DNA of 64,000 nt, taken from Fragilaria radians. Taxonomy: Eukaryota; Bacillariophyta; Fragilariophyceae; Fragilariales; Fragilariaceae. Where the stretch lies: the NCBI GenBank assembly GCA_900642245.1, contig CAAAJI010000005.1:416149-480148 (forward strand), written 5' to 3'. Position numbers and translations under genes: made by a program. Positions 1 through 11,847 of the stretch are shown here, piece by piece. Within the stretch, counting starts at the first letter, position 1. Each line of letters opens with the position of its first letter. Under the pieces are notes generated by a model. The model did not search any database. It saw only the letters and a list, made by a program, of their open reading frames with translations, and was not told the DNA's origin.

Positions 1-925
1 ATCTATCTCTTCCAAATTGTAATCAGCCTTTTTGGGAATAATTTTTAGGTGTCTGTAAAGGTTACTCTAACAATTAACTTCAAAGCATTCAGCGGCTTTC
101 AATTTACATAAATGCATGTGAATCGCGAGAGCCATGCTGATATCATGTGAATTTTCGTTTGCCGAGTTTTGTTGTGTGAATGAATCCACTAGTGGTGGAT
201 TATATTTAAAAATATTATCCTTGTAAGGGGAAGACTATGACAGCGAAAATGTTGAATGAATATGGATTGTAGTTTTCAATCCCGATACTATCTCCTGCAC
301 TCACTTAAGAAATGATAAAGAGCATATCAACTCTAATCTATCACGATTTACAAAAGATTGAATACATAAGACTTCTCACCTCCTTACCAGACAAAAATTG
401 AATTCAATTTCAAATCCACACTTTTGACACTGCTTTGTTACGATTATGCTCGAGGTCAATGGTCACCCATGTAGCACTTTTGCAGCGATATTTATTCTTT
501 TGATTCAAATTAGAAATTTTTAGTGTGCGCAAGACGTTGAAATCAGTGAAACATTAATCAAAATGTTGTACTTTCGCCTAAATTCATTCGGTGAAAGATA
601 CAAATTTGAAAGACGAGAAAAACAAAAAGTATTTCGAATAAATACTGATATTTGCTATAAAGTAAAGGTACGTTGATAAATCATGCAACAATATTGTTTC
701 CACTTCCTAGTATGAAATAAGATTTAAGGTTTTGTCAATAGGAATAAATCATTCTAATTTAGGAAAAGGAAAGGAAATTCAACATGAAACTTTTCGATAC
801 TCTTTGTGGAGAGTCACATCACTCTTGTTGGGGGAAATTACATTGCCGTAGATCTTAACTACAACTCAATCTCATTATTTACAATTATTTCAGCGTTAAT
901 GATGCAATCTTCTGTATAGGAAAAT
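1..925. other. Intergenic, no gene seen
   Basis: No open frame with recognisable content on either strand. The stretch is AT-rich and frequently interrupted by stops. It lies 3' of the HSF gene that ends at 926 and probably holds its 3' UTR. Confidence 0.5.
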
Positions 926-2665
926 CTAAACATTGGCACTCTCTCCTGTGGTTGAGGGATTTGAATTAATCCCAGGCCAACCACTCCCTTCGGTTTGCAT
1001 ATTGGCTTCCTCCTGGGCTGGATCAAAAAGTTTTGCAAAATCCATTTCCATATCATCCAAGGCCATCCCGACATCCATTAAACTCCAGTTGATTCCATCA
1101 ATTGTACAGCTTGGATCTTGGATTGGTGGGGGAGCTACGGATCCTAATATTGGTGGCGCAAGAAGACCTTGAGCTGGGAGCGGTGCGGATAATTCGTATA
1201 TGTAATTAATGTTTTCTGCAACCATACCAGCGGCAGCTAAGGAACTCGCTTGTGATTCACGATCAGCAATGTCTGATGTTATCATTTGACTTTGCCCCAA
1301 GGATAAGGTATCGGAAGAATAAGAAGGTGTCAAAGCACCGTTAGAAATGCTGCCTGACTTGTTGTTCATGAGAATTCCTAAGCCAGTTTGAGGTGTCCCA
1401 GTTGTTTGCTGCGGAATTGAAGCTGAGAATGTTCTAAAATTAGCCATATGAGTATCAGTGCCTTGAGATTGTGGCTGCGTCATAAGGGTAGTCAAATTAG
1501 GTGCACTTTGACTTAAGGTGCAGGGTTCTAGAGAATAGATACATGGACTGGATTCTGGAGTCAAAAGAGGGGACGATGAAACAGAGTTCCCTCCTGTTCG
1601 AGGCTTAAGTTGGGGTGAGCCCTTCTGCTTTGAACGCTTCATTTGCAAACATTGGTCTGGTCGATCACGATGGAAAAGGTCATGTTTGTATGCACCTGCA
1701 TCAGGACCTTTTGTGATTCGTCTAAATCCATAAAGATTGAGCTGTCGCTGAAATGATGTCAACTGCAAAGGAATAACCAATTTAAGCATCCACATCGCAA
1801 GAAATAACAAATCGGTGATATCACGCACCTTAGTATGTCGAAAGTATCTTGGTAATATATCCGAAACGAAGCGATCTGGATCGCGACATGTAAAAGCATC
1901 TCCTCTAGGAAGCCAAGCAACCACAGATGCATCTTCCTTTCGTAGCATTTCCATGAGCTTTCTAGGAAAAGGGTTAGAGTGCCCCGTTGAGGCTCCCGGC
2001 GACGAGGACACAGAAGAAACTGCAGGAGAAGTCGTTTGTGGTGAAGAAGATGCTCTAGTGACACGACCATTGGTGTTCATCATCACTTGTGCATGTGATG
2101 ACAACGGTGTAGAACCATTGGTTTGAATCTTTATTACACCTGCTGCTACAGAACTTTCTACAGGGATGACTATTGCGCTTGGAATGACATCTGCTCCAAA
2201 TGAGTTTGGCACATGCTTTGCCCTTTCAAAATTTTCAGTAAGGGATTGGTGGTGCTGTCGCTGCTGTGCTGCAGCCCTAAATCCTGCCAAATACATTGCT
2301 CGAAGTTGTTCTTGCTTCGTCTTGGAATCATCGCCGAATTCGGACGTATTCGTGTCTGGGACTGCTTGTGGGGACTGTGTGGCTTGTATATTGGAATTAT
2401 TCATGATGGACTCAATAGCAGCATCAACAGAAACCTTAAGAGTTTCTGAGTCAAGGTTGTTGACACCCATTTGCTCCCTAGCGACATTAGGATTTTCTGC
2501 ACTTACAGTAGCAAGAGCTGGTTGTGATGGCATTGGAACTGGTGTTGGCGTTGGATTCGTAGGAGGGGTCACTGCTGCAGCACTAGTGCCAACCACATCC
2601 ATATCTATTAAGTTAGAACCCTCCTCTTTCTTCATTTCGTTTACGTTTACGTAATTGTCAGACAT
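926..2665 (-). CDS. Heat shock factor (HSF-type) transcription factor
   Basis: Nuclear sequence-specific transcription factor of the HSF family, which is expanded in diatoms. The HSF DNA-binding domain spans about residues 230-330: it opens with NPFPRKLMEMLRKED, includes VVAWLPRGDAF, and has the recognition-helix block LTSFQRQLNLYGFRRITKGP followed by YKHDLFHRDRP. The flanks are low-complexity Ser/Thr/Pro/Gln-rich, as in other diatom HSFs; I see no clear heptad-repeat trimerisation region. I start at the ATG at 2665 (MSDNYVN): the frame stays open to 2839 but begins there with TTG and has no earlier ATG. Between FRHTK and LTSFQRQ lie 22 extra codons (1763-1828), bounded by GTGCGT and TTTGCAG, which I read as a 66-bp intron. 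Exons are therefore 1829-2665 and 926-1762, giving 557 aa. If the intron is retained the frame stays open (579 aa). Confidence 0.9.
   Translation of the reverse strand: MSDNYVNVNEMKKEEGSNLIDMDVVGTSAAAVTPPTNPTPTPVPMPSQPALATVSAENPNVAREQMGVNNLDSETLKVSVDAAIESIMNNSNIQATQSPQAVPDTNTSEFGDDSKTKQEQLRAMYLAGFRAAAQQRQHHQSLTENFERAKHVPNSFGADVIPSAIVIPVESSVAAGVIKIQTNGSTPLSSHAQVMMNTNGRVTRASSSPQTTSPAVSSVSSSPGASTGHSNPFPRKLMEMLRKEDASVVAWLPRGDAFTCRDPDRFVSDILPRYFRHTKVRDITDLLFLAMWMLKLVIPLQLTSFQRQLNLYGFRRITKGPDAGAYKHDLFHRDRPDQCLQMKRSKQKGSPQLKPRTGGNSVSSSPLLTPESSPCIYSLEPCTLSQSAPNLTTLMTQPQSQGTDTHMANFRTFSASIPQQTTGTPQTGLGILMNNKSGSISNGALTPSYSSDTLSLGQSQMITSDIADRESQASSLAAAGMVAENINYIYELSAPLPAQGLLAPPILGSVAPPPIQDPSCTIDGINWSLMDVGMALDDMEMDFAKLFDPAQEEANMQTEGSGWPGINSNPSTTGESANV
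1763..1828 (-). other. In-frame 66-bp intron in HSF DNA-binding domain
   Basis: Reading the minus strand, the segment begins GTGCGTGATATC and ends CCTTTGCAG. Its length is divisible by three and it contains no stop. Removing it restores the HSF consensus FRHTK-LTSFQRQLNLYGFRR exactly at the start of the recognition helix. The 22 residues it would encode are hydrophobic and have no counterpart in the HSF family. Confidence 0.8.
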
Positions 2666-4589
2666 AATTCTCGATATTCCTGAATAAATGCGATTAAGCA
2701 GTCTATTATAAGTACGACGACTCGAATTCGAAAAAGATTTCAAATGATCCCCTTTAGTGCTGTCACGACTGTATAATTTTCTGCAGGCAAGATTGCACGC
2801 ACTGCTTAGTGACACAGTTTGATATTGGAAAAACGCCAAGTCAATGAAAATGATTTTGACTAATCAATGTGTTCGGAGTCACTATTCCACTAAATTATTC
2901 TCAAGATGCAGTAAAGGCGTAGTAATCTTGATGCAAGTTAGATCTTTGCTTTACAGTAATGAGATGGTGGGTGGGAGAATATTCTTGACTTCCTTGAGAT
3001 TGATTGCCTCAACGATGGATGAATGAGGCATTTTTCCCTTGATCTCTACTCACTGGGACTCGCTGGTACGAAGCTGCGTAGAATTATTACACAGGGGCGA
3101 GCGGGAAAAAAAACATGCATTAAAATTGATGTACAAGAAAAACAGATGCTAAATCAGTTTGTCTGAAAAAATCACGTCGACATTCTACGCTGCTGAACAT
3201 ATGAAAAATATGACATTAACTCAATCCTGAGTGATGTTCGATACCACAAATCCCTACATGAGAACGGCTTCATGTTCTGTACAGGAGTTTTCAATTTGAA
3301 AGCAGTGTATTGTTTTCGTTCGGTGGACAAGAGGCTAAATAGCTATCATATCATCCCCTTTTCTCGTTTGTCATGGAATATTGAAAGTTGAAGTTTGAAC
3401 TTTGACATCTAGCTCAACAAGAAAAACGTTTCTCCTGACATTCTCCCTAGTGTCAGGTTCTGGATTCAAGCATGTATTCCTATGTGGGAAATAGCATTGT
3501 CTTAAGAATTGAACAAAATGTTTGAATATGTATCCTAAGTTGGTGAACTTCAATTTGTGATACTAATAACAAGCTGTGGGATAAAGGTGAAAGCTAGATA
3601 TTCCAAGGAATATATCAAAGGTTAGATATTGGTTGCTGCTTACTGGCACAACTTCATTATGATTTATGTTATTTTTTCTCTTACAAATTGAGTCCATAAT
3701 CGAGGTTGCCACAGGTAAACGCGCTAACTTGGATTCTTTGTAAACTAATCACTAAACTTAGCACTCGTGAATATTGATTTGGATTTATTCTTATGATGTT
3801 CATTGAATTTCATGGAGTAGCAGCACCTGACATTGTAGCGTCTCATACTACTTTCGCTCTTCAACTGTCATCTTTCAATGCCGATGATATTTGTTACATG
3901 GTGAACTATAGAAATCAAGGTTCTCTGAAAAAAAGGTCTTGAATGCAATCCTCTTCTAACCAATCCCTCCGTCACTGCCAGTAAGACATAGGTCGCCATC
4001 AAATAAATGCATTTCCTTTTACACTCCTCCTTGTATCCGAATCTTTCCATATCAACATCCAAAAATCCCATTATTTCTACTTCATCTCCCTTTATTCAGA
4101 GTCATACTCAGGATGTTGCATAAGTGATTCCAATCTTTGAATGAGTCAAGAAATGTTTGTCCATGTGCTCACATCTAATATGGAGCGTTCACAAGGTGTT
4201 ATTGATGCGCATAGCTACCCGCCTTTTCAATGCCTAATCTCAAGATACCCCTGAAACAAAAGTAACTGCAGCATCCTTATCACATTTCAAGGTTTATTTA
4301 ATTTCACCTTTCACCAAATACATTCTTTCATGGTCCAAGCATCACTGCAGACAAAAAGTAAGGTAATCTCTCCCATATCTGTTTTGGCGTTTGACTATTC
4401 ACCCATTATGTCACAAGGTTTGACTCATGATTGTTGGAGGTCAATCCCTTGGAAATGATCAATACCCAAAAAATGCCACTGACTTCAATCATGTTTTGAG
4501 TAACCATCAACATGACACTCTATTTTATTTCAAGAAAGGAACAGGATTATAGCAAAACAAAAATTCCACGTTAAGAACACGACGTTACA
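2666..4589. other. Intergenic, no gene seen
   Basis: Upstream of the HSF gene. Short frames at 2844-3026, 3371-3553 and 3868-4071 match nothing I recognise and lack coding character. The segment nearest 2666-2840 is probably the HSF promoter and 5' UTR. The rest grades into retrotransposon-derived sequence. Confidence 0.4.
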
Positions 4590-5560
4590 TTGTCTTTTGC
4601 TCAGATCGAATGCACATGCTATTGCTGTAAAAAAGCAGGCCATAGGTCCACTACATGTCATTTCAAAGATAGACCAAAAACTAATGGGGAAATAAATAAG
4701 GCACATGAGAGTTTTGCACAGCCTGAAGTTGAATCATCAAATGCATCTATGTGGAGATCTCAGCAATCATCTAATGAGTAGCAACCTTCAGAAAACGGCA
4801 TAGTATCTACGGAATGAGCAGGATAACATGCATATTAATGATTTACACAGGTCAACATTATACATTTGTGGATCTTGCACCATAATCAGTCAAGTACTAC
4901 TGTCTTTTGTAACCCAGCAATGGTTAAAAAAATACACAAGACTAATGATAACTTGAATCTACAAACTCTTTAGCATCGAAAAATGGAGTATCACACAGCT
5001 ATATCATAAGGATGAGAGTCTTTTTTTCCTTGTGAAGAAGCGCGATGATAAAGTATAGCTAGAACATGTGCTAATTAAAGTAAGCAACGCCAATACAGAG
5101 AAATAGTCAAGGCAGCAAGTCCTACGGCAGTAGTCGAATCAATCATTCTTCCCTTAATGATTGATGCTAAGGAGAAATGAGACATCGTGACAGCATATAT
5201 GTCATATTCAGTTGTCCAAACTGACACAGAAATGAGTACAAAGGGACAACAAATTATAATTCTGTGTTGTGGACCTTAAGCGGACGTGCTAGTTGAAGTA
5301 GAGAAAGAAACATCACTAACCTGTCTCTGCTGACAAAACATCAACCAAGGTATTATATGTCGCCATTGCTAAGTCACTCTACGGTATGTTACAGTCTTCC
5401 CTACTTTAATGAATAAATATGGATATGAAATTTAATCCAGATAACCCTTGTGTTGCTAATTCAGGAAAAAGCACACAATTGCATGGCATGTTGATGACGT
5501 ATAGTCAAGTCATGTCAACAAGAAAGTAAGTGTCATACCTTAAAGTATATGCTAAAAGAA
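4590..5560 (+). mobile_element. Degraded Ty1/copia retrotransposon, internally deleted
   Basis: Three landmark motifs occur in copia order, all on the plus strand but in broken frames. (1) A Gag CCHC zinc knuckle at 4617-4658 reads CYCCKKAGHRSTTC, a perfect C-x2-C-x4-H-x4-C. (2) A protease-like segment at 4866-4970 reads ILHHNQSSTTVFCNPAMVKK, resembling diatom copia proteases, where the start is normally LDNQS; the catalytic Asp is replaced by His. (3) An RT active-site segment near 5425-5535 reads NPDNPCVAN, then after a frame change KKHTIAWHVDDV, a stop, and SSHVNKKV. The integrase and most of RT are missing between (2) and (3), so the element is deleted as well as mutated. It cannot encode a working polyprotein. 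Confidence 0.75.
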
Positions 5561-5880
5561 ATACATTAATTTAATATCTGTATGTGAAATGAATAATATC
5601 CAGTCTGACATTAATAGATTAGACTAAGAGATGGATTTGTGTACCAGTGTTGGAGACGTTCAAGAATGTTAGTACAAGTGAGTATAAAGTATCTATATAT
5701 TTTATGTATTTACACATCTGGGTTTGGGTAGTAAAGACATTAAGTATCCACTTTGATTTATTTTAAAGATGATTCAAAAGACTAAAGATAGTTTTAAGGA
5801 GGATTTTGAGAGAATAAACTCATATCCTAATAAAGATTCACCAGAAAGTGAGCGCATGCATCTGAAGGAGTGACGCGATA

Positions 5881-5954
5881 CCTTCACAAGGGGGTGATGT
5901 GGCGCGAATGAGAGTGACCTTCACAAGAGGGTGATGTGGCGCGAATGAGATCAA
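5881..5954 (+). repeat. Two tandem 37-bp units, possible PPT/LTR edge
   Basis: The unit beginning CCTTCACAAGGGGGTGATGT at 5881 repeats at 5918 with one G-to-A difference in the part shared by both copies, which runs through GGCGCGAATGAGA. The purine run AAGGGGG followed by TG resembles a polypurine tract abutting an LTR, and it lies downstream of the RT remnant at 5.5 kb. The LTR reading is inference; the duplication itself is directly visible. Confidence 0.6.
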
Positions 5955-8900
5955 TTTTAGTCAAAAGTAGATATAATTGATAATAATTTCACTTTGTGCA
6001 ACTTAGCATAGAGCAGTAAGCAGTGTATCTTTCTTTGGCTGAAAGCAATGCATGCATCTGATGGCAATAGTGAAGTGAAAAAACCAGAGGATTTAAACAT
6101 GACCATCTTGACATGAATCTGGACGTTTCAATCCCAGGTAGGCTGAAGATAGACATGACAAGCTTAAATTCTCAGATGGTGGATGCAAGTTCTGCAAGGT
6201 TAACAGGAGTGTGGAAATGTACTTGCACAGGAAATTTGTTTAGAATTGATGATGACTCAATGAAATTGAATACATTAACACTTCAATCTTGGACACCATT
6301 GCAATCATATATACTCCTTGATTTGCTCTAGTGCCCTATCTACCATTGTCATCTCAGGTGACAACATATACCTCACTTGATGACGATATGTTGACAACCA
6401 AATGGAGAATAGAAGATCAACAAAAATTTCAAGTACCAATTTCTCAATAACTCTTAATACATCAATTTTGTCGGTCAACAGCAGCTTTATTTCATGCGTA
6501 TAATTTAAATGTCCATTGAGGAATAAGCCGGGTAGTACCACAGACTGTTGACATATATCCGGATATATCGCCCTGTGCACGTTTTATGACCGTTATGAAG
6601 AAATTGTAAATCCGGGTTGTTTTTGTATAGACTACATGAAATCACACCTTTTTGACGTTACGAGTAAGACGAGGCAGTTGTAAAGGATTGAATCCCTAAA
6701 AATTGTGACTTGACCACGATATGGGAATCATTTGTTGCTGCTATGGTATTCTCATAGTTTTGTAATCTAGTGGTTCTAAAGCTTAAGATCATAATCTTGG
6801 TTCGGATTAGGATTCTTTCAACACTGACATTTTACTCGGATCATTTTTTGTATTACAGGCGCGACGAAGTGTCAGTGAAATATTGTTCATCACATTTTCA
6901 GCCTCTGTTTTTTGCCAGTCTTTGAAGCAGACTTCTCCATATCAGTTTATTCAATGTGAATGATGTTCTGCCAGCAGTTGTTCACGATTGTTGTTGCATA
7001 CTTCAACAGATGTGGAGAGTTTTTAACAACCGTGATGGTTGACCTATGGCTTTTAAGTAATGTATTTGAGCTGCACTGCACTCACTTTTTACGAAAAGAA
7101 ATGGTTGCTTGAATTTAACAATTGTCCATACAAGTGGCATATCAACAATGATTTCATTCCCAAAAGGCACCCAAGAACAATACGGGTTGAAGCATCAAGT
7201 AATTATTGCATATTCAGCAGCAGAATATTTTGAGCACAACAAGCTCATATATTTTTTAAGAGATACTATGTAATCCTATTTCTAGTTCGTTGTTGGTAAT
7301 AGCTCCTGATTTCCCAACAAATAATTTTATTTTTGCTGCATTTAAGCTACATTTTATTTCTCAGGGGTGGATGTTCAAATGGTTTGATCAGGGATTAGTT
7401 ACATAACATTTTCGTTACAGGTTCCATTTTAATGGATCATAGAAGGCTCTTGGTTTGGGTTAATGTTCGCTTAAGCATGTATCTAACTACAATTGGGTCC
7501 ACCCGGTTACTAAACTCTGAAGAATTTGAGTCACCCAACCAGTACTGATTTACATATGGTAAAATTCTATGATATCCAACAGCTTTCTCTGATCAAAATG
7601 CAGACAAATTTTATCAACAAGTTCTTTCCCTTGAGCAAGCAAGCACTTGTTTAAACTCTAAGTCTGATTTATCTTTCGATATTGTCAAAGAGCCATCAAA
7701 ACAAGCTAAACCATACTCGTGATTCATCCAATGCCTCTGATTTAAGCTTAAATGGGAGACCTGCATTTAAATCCACGTTATAGTAAAGAATTACTAGGAC
7801 AGTTTGGCTGCATAAGAGTATCTCCTTTTTCGCATTTCGATCGCATGCCATCGTTTGGCATATACCACAGCAGATTTCACAATTAGTGAAGTCTAGTAAT
7901 GATTCTTAAGACATGTTTTCTGTGGTTTCTTCCAACAATCCAATACACTCCATATCTGCAAACTTATTAACTTTTTGAGTTGTTGCCATCGCATGGATTC
8001 TCTTTCCATAAGTGCAATTTGCTATTCCACCATTGGCTTCGATTTTCCAATAATCATATCATGTATCCTTTTCTCGTAAACATTTTGAAGCTGCTGATTG
8101 ATTTTCATATGCACTAGATTCCCACTGGCTTTGTCTTGTTTCTTAACTTTATCAAGTCGCTTCTTCAATTTTGTTACACAGTATTTCGGTTGCTCTTTTA
8201 ACTTCTTTTTCAAGCTCTTTCCCTTATAGTGGAAATTCAGCTATTTTCCATGATTTTCTTTACCTTGATACTCAAGTCTTAACTCCACAAAAGCCATCTG
8301 GCCCTCGACTGCTTCTTCACATCATTTGAGGGGATACCTCTTTTCGCTTTCGGTCTTATCTTTGTTAGTACTTTGTCTAGTGTGGAAATTTTGTTGAAAC
8401 ACTCTGCTTAGTCCTAAACTGTTTGTGCTGATACGACTCTTTCCTATTCTAATCGCATAATATTCTTGTGATCTTTTTAATCATTTTGCTTTTCTCAGAT
8501 GTACAAAACGTTGCATTCGCTTAGCCCTTCAAGAATAGCCTGCCCATTTGAGGCTATGTTCTAATCTGAACCTTGCAAATAAATCTTGTTGAGCTAAAAT
8601 ACTATAAGTAATGGTTGATAGTCTGTGTATTATTCCTTAGAACAATCTTTGTATCACAGTGTTATAGCAGCTCTTGCAATCATGGTGTTGGCTAAGGCTT
8701 GATCAATGGACCGTTTTCCCACTTTACAAAGTGTGCCCACGGTGTTAAGGTCTCTGACTAAGTTTACGCTGCATTGTGCTTGTTGTTGGAAGTTATGTAA
8801 AGCAGTAAAGTGAAATACTGTATTGAAAGAGAGTAAGTGTATCCAGAAGGAATTCTTGCTTTAATCGAATCTAAGGAGAACTAATAGAACAACCTTTTCA

Positions 8901-9380
8901 CCTTGTTATTGCAATTCTTTGAACTTACCTTGACAACACTTGAAAGGTATCAAGTGCGCATTGGCTAGGCTCAATCAATTCTGTCGTTCATGTTACATTC
9001 GATTAAGGAAGTGGAGTAGCTATGATAAAAGATCCATCGGAAACGGAAAATTATTTCTATGCTGTACGGAAAGCAGAATAAGAACGGAACAGCATCTTTA
9101 CAAGGTGGAACATCAACACCAGTAATACCATCAACACCAAAATCCATTGCATATCAAATCAAACAAGAAACAACAATAATTGTGAGCTAAAGTGAATCAA
9201 GTATATCACAAGAATCAAATAACTCAGATGATAGCATAAAAAATAAGTACATTTAATGGAAACAGAAGATTTTCTTTCAAAACGGCAAACATGAATCATG
9301 ACAAGTAAAGGAAGACAAGAACATAAAAGATGAAATAAACATCAGTTCAAGCCAACAAAAAACACTTTAGCGGAGAATGT
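5955..9380. other. Gene-poor, repeat-like sequence, nothing identified
   Basis: No recognisable gene in 3.4 kb. Short frames (6113-6331 plus; 6305-6580 minus; 8022-8213 minus, Lys-rich; 8940-9125 plus) are interrupted on both sides and match no family I know. The position between two copia remnants suggests older transposon debris, but I could not identify further retroelement motifs here. Confidence 0.4.
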
Positions 9381-9899
9381 CCATTATTATGGCACATAAT
9401 AGATACCAGCAGATTGCAAATCAACAACCAACATTCCAATTCTGAAATGCCATTGGAAGAGCACTGGAAATGCTAGAAGAAGTTGACATAAAGCAATAAA
9501 AGCCGTCCCTATCAATCGGTCTAAGTCAGGATGAGGAAGAACAAATTAGTGAAGATGAACAATTCAAAATAGAGTTTAAAGCGTAGTTTGAAGCTTTTAT
9601 GAAAAGGAGACACGCCTTGGAAGTTAACACAACAAACGCCTACGCATTCTTGTGGAGTCAATTGGTTCAGAGTAAGATAGAAGCCAGGTCAGACAGATTA
9701 TCCAACAGAAATGAAGGAAAACCAAATCAATTTACATAGGTCAATAGCATAACACGCCCTGAATTTTCAAGACAGAGGGACACCAAATCCAGCAGTATTA
9801 ACAAGATATATTGCTTCAATGAAAACCATGATTCAGAGAAAAAAGGCAAAATGAAAAATTGAAGAAAGATGGCTATGCCTGCAATCAACTAATGGCCTA

Positions 9900-10250
9900 T
9901 ATTTATATGGAAAATGCAGACAAGTTTAAATATGGATCACTTATTGCAGGATTACAAACCCAAATTTCACTTGGGAATAATTAGTATCCCACAACATTAT
10001 GGAAGTAAACAGCGTGTTAGCTAATCTTTGATTTGACAGTAATTATTAAAAAATAGGAATTAAAAAGGAGAGCAGTGTAGACACCACACACAAAAAGTAT
10101 CTCCGGAACTTTCATTTAGTCAAATTGAAGGGAAATGTTATTGCTGCAGCAAAGCCGGGAACAAATCAACAAATTGCAGATTCAAAGACAAAGCCAAAGC
10201 AGAATGGGCAATAAATAAGGCACATAATAAGCATTATTCACATGTAAGCT
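9900..10250 (+). pseudogene. copia Gag remnant with decayed zinc knuckle
   Basis: Near 9930 the frame reads KYGSLIAGLQTQISLGN, with YPTTLWK after a stop, matching the Gag core of diatom copia elements. Stops interrupt it afterwards. At 10136-10177 the knuckle reads CYCCSKAGNKSTNC: all three Cys are kept, but the zinc-binding His is Asn (AAC where CAC is expected). The following CRFKDKAKAEWAINKAH aligns with CHFKDRPKTNGEINKAH of the 4.6-kb copy. Confidence 0.7.
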
Positions 10251-10253
10251 CAG

Positions 10254-10661
10254 ATGCTGAAGAACATGGGCAATACAGTGAGAAATGAATCAAACACTAT
10301 TGAGATGCCAAAAGTATTAGTAAACAATCACCAGAGTGTGACGTTGTGCATTGATACCATGCATGTACAAGGATTGACATTTTTTTCCACCGTGCTGAGA
10401 AAGGTTATGTATAGCACTGCCAATTTTTGCCAAATCAGAAAGAAGAATTTGTACAAGTACGTCCTTAATGGAGCTTTTATAAATATTCAAGAAGGGTGTA
10501 AAATTACAACAACTGACAGTTATAAAAAATTCCTGCCAATCATGACGATCATAGTGGATGCCTGCCACTCAAACCCTCAAGAGCATGTCCTAAAAGCAGA
10601 GAGGAATATAAGAGTTATTAAAAGAAAGATGCAGAGCTGCTTACCACCGAATACCAGTTAA
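10254..10661 (+). pseudogene. copia integrase core fragment
   Basis: A 135-codon open stretch resembling the catalytic core of diatom copia integrases: the segment VTLCIDTMHVQGLTFFSTV carries the first Asp and the typical VQG-x-F block, and EHVLKAERNIRVIKRKMQSC matches the HV-x-EVER-x-IR-x-IKER block carrying the catalytic Glu. The part around the second Asp is poorly conserved. The open frame is short for a complete integrase and is followed by stops, so I read it as a relic of pol rather than a gene. Confidence 0.65.
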
Positions 10662-10720
10662 GAAGATACTGAGGATGATGATAAACACAGTAAAGTACAA
10701 AGAACTATATTTTTTCCAGC

Positions 10721-10745
10721 TAAAGGGGGAATGTCGAAGTATTAC
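10721..10745 (+). mobile_element. Possible polypurine tract / LTR start
   Basis: TAAAGGGGGAATGTCGAAG followed by TATTAC. It resembles the motif at 17828-17850 (GAGGGGGCATGTCCGAGATTAC). Two similar purine-run/TGTC junctions in a copia-rich window suggest the 5' edge of a 3' LTR at about 10732. I could not identify the matching 5' LTR. Confidence 0.3.
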
Positions 10746-11099
10746 AGCTCCAGGATGACTATACATCAGGAATATTTAGAAATTTTAACTTGAGAAGCAC
10801 TGTAAATGCCATTTAGAGTGTACGTGCAGGCTTATAATGAACCCAATCAAAAGAATTTGCAGAAGCCAAGAACCATTGCCTACATTTATTTAAAATAAGT
10901 TAAAAATAGATAGGGAGCGCATCAATCACTTAATTTGAGTTCAGGTAAGATGATTGCAATGCGTAATGTTACACAAGTAGCAATTACTCAGAGTGTCATG
11001 AATTTGATGTGTAAGGCAGCAGAATATCATAGAATTTGAGAAGGTCTTGAGATAACCCACAAATTCAAGAAAGCAATTTACGACTCATCTTGGATTTAA

Positions 11100-11270
11100 G
11101 GAGTGTATTACATTGATGATGATGAAGACATCATCGGCAATGAATTTGAAGAGGTCAATAACCAAGATTATGATGAAGCTAATCCCATAAAATTAGAAGA
11201 GATTTTGAAACAGAATTCAAGGTTCAATAACAATGGCAGTAACAATCAAGATAATTTTGGAAAGTGATTA
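11100..11270 (+). pseudogene. Acidic hinge of copia pol, fragment
   Basis: An open stretch reads YIDDDEDIIGNEFEEVNNQD and continues Asn/Asp/Glu-rich until a stop near 11268. Acidic, disordered hinges between integrase and RT are usual in diatom copia polyproteins. Assignment rests on composition and position only. Confidence 0.35.
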
Positions 11271-11847
11271 TGAGGAAGGAGCATCCAATCCCGACAAAGA
11301 GTTGAAGAGTACAGAAGAAGAAGAACAAGAAGTTGAGAATAATTTTACAAGAACACGGAATGAATTTGCACCAGTGTCATTTGTTAACTCAGTACTACAA
11401 TATTCAACATGATTAAGCATGATTAATCACTGTTCTTATTTCAAAAATCTATTTATCAAAATATCATCATCATATTCAAACCCGACTATATTTTAGGAAC
11501 ATGTATGTATACATGAAGCGTGAAGTAATGAAGAAAATCTCATTGCCTAACAACAAAACATCACCAATAACATCACCAATAAGCAAGTGTCGAAAATACA
11601 TGCAAATTAATTCAGTTAGATTACAATATGTTGTCACGACGTCTTTATTGATGTAACCTCATTACCCCCAATTAGCTTAGCATTTGTCATATCTGTTGCT
11701 ATCTCTCATACTACTCACTAGTTCTAATAAAGCTAATAATCCCACACGCTTCAAAAAGTTCAATAAACTACAAATTGTGCTGACTACACCAATATACCGA
11801 CACTCTAAAATATCTAAGAAAAGGCCTGAGGCTAGTAGAATAAAGAA

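Noticed and set aside
926..2839. Longer HSF start at 2839
   Set aside because: The codon at 2839 is TTG; the first ATG in frame is 2665, followed by a typical acidic HSF N-terminus.
6740..6830. tRNA-like string (TCTAGTGGTT ... TTGGTTCGGATTAGG)
   Set aside because: It resembles D-loop and T-arm elements, but I could not form an acceptor stem or a proper T stem. Probably chance.
8022..8213. Lys-rich minus-strand frame
   Set aside because: Short, stops on both sides, no family resemblance; Lys richness follows from A/T composition.
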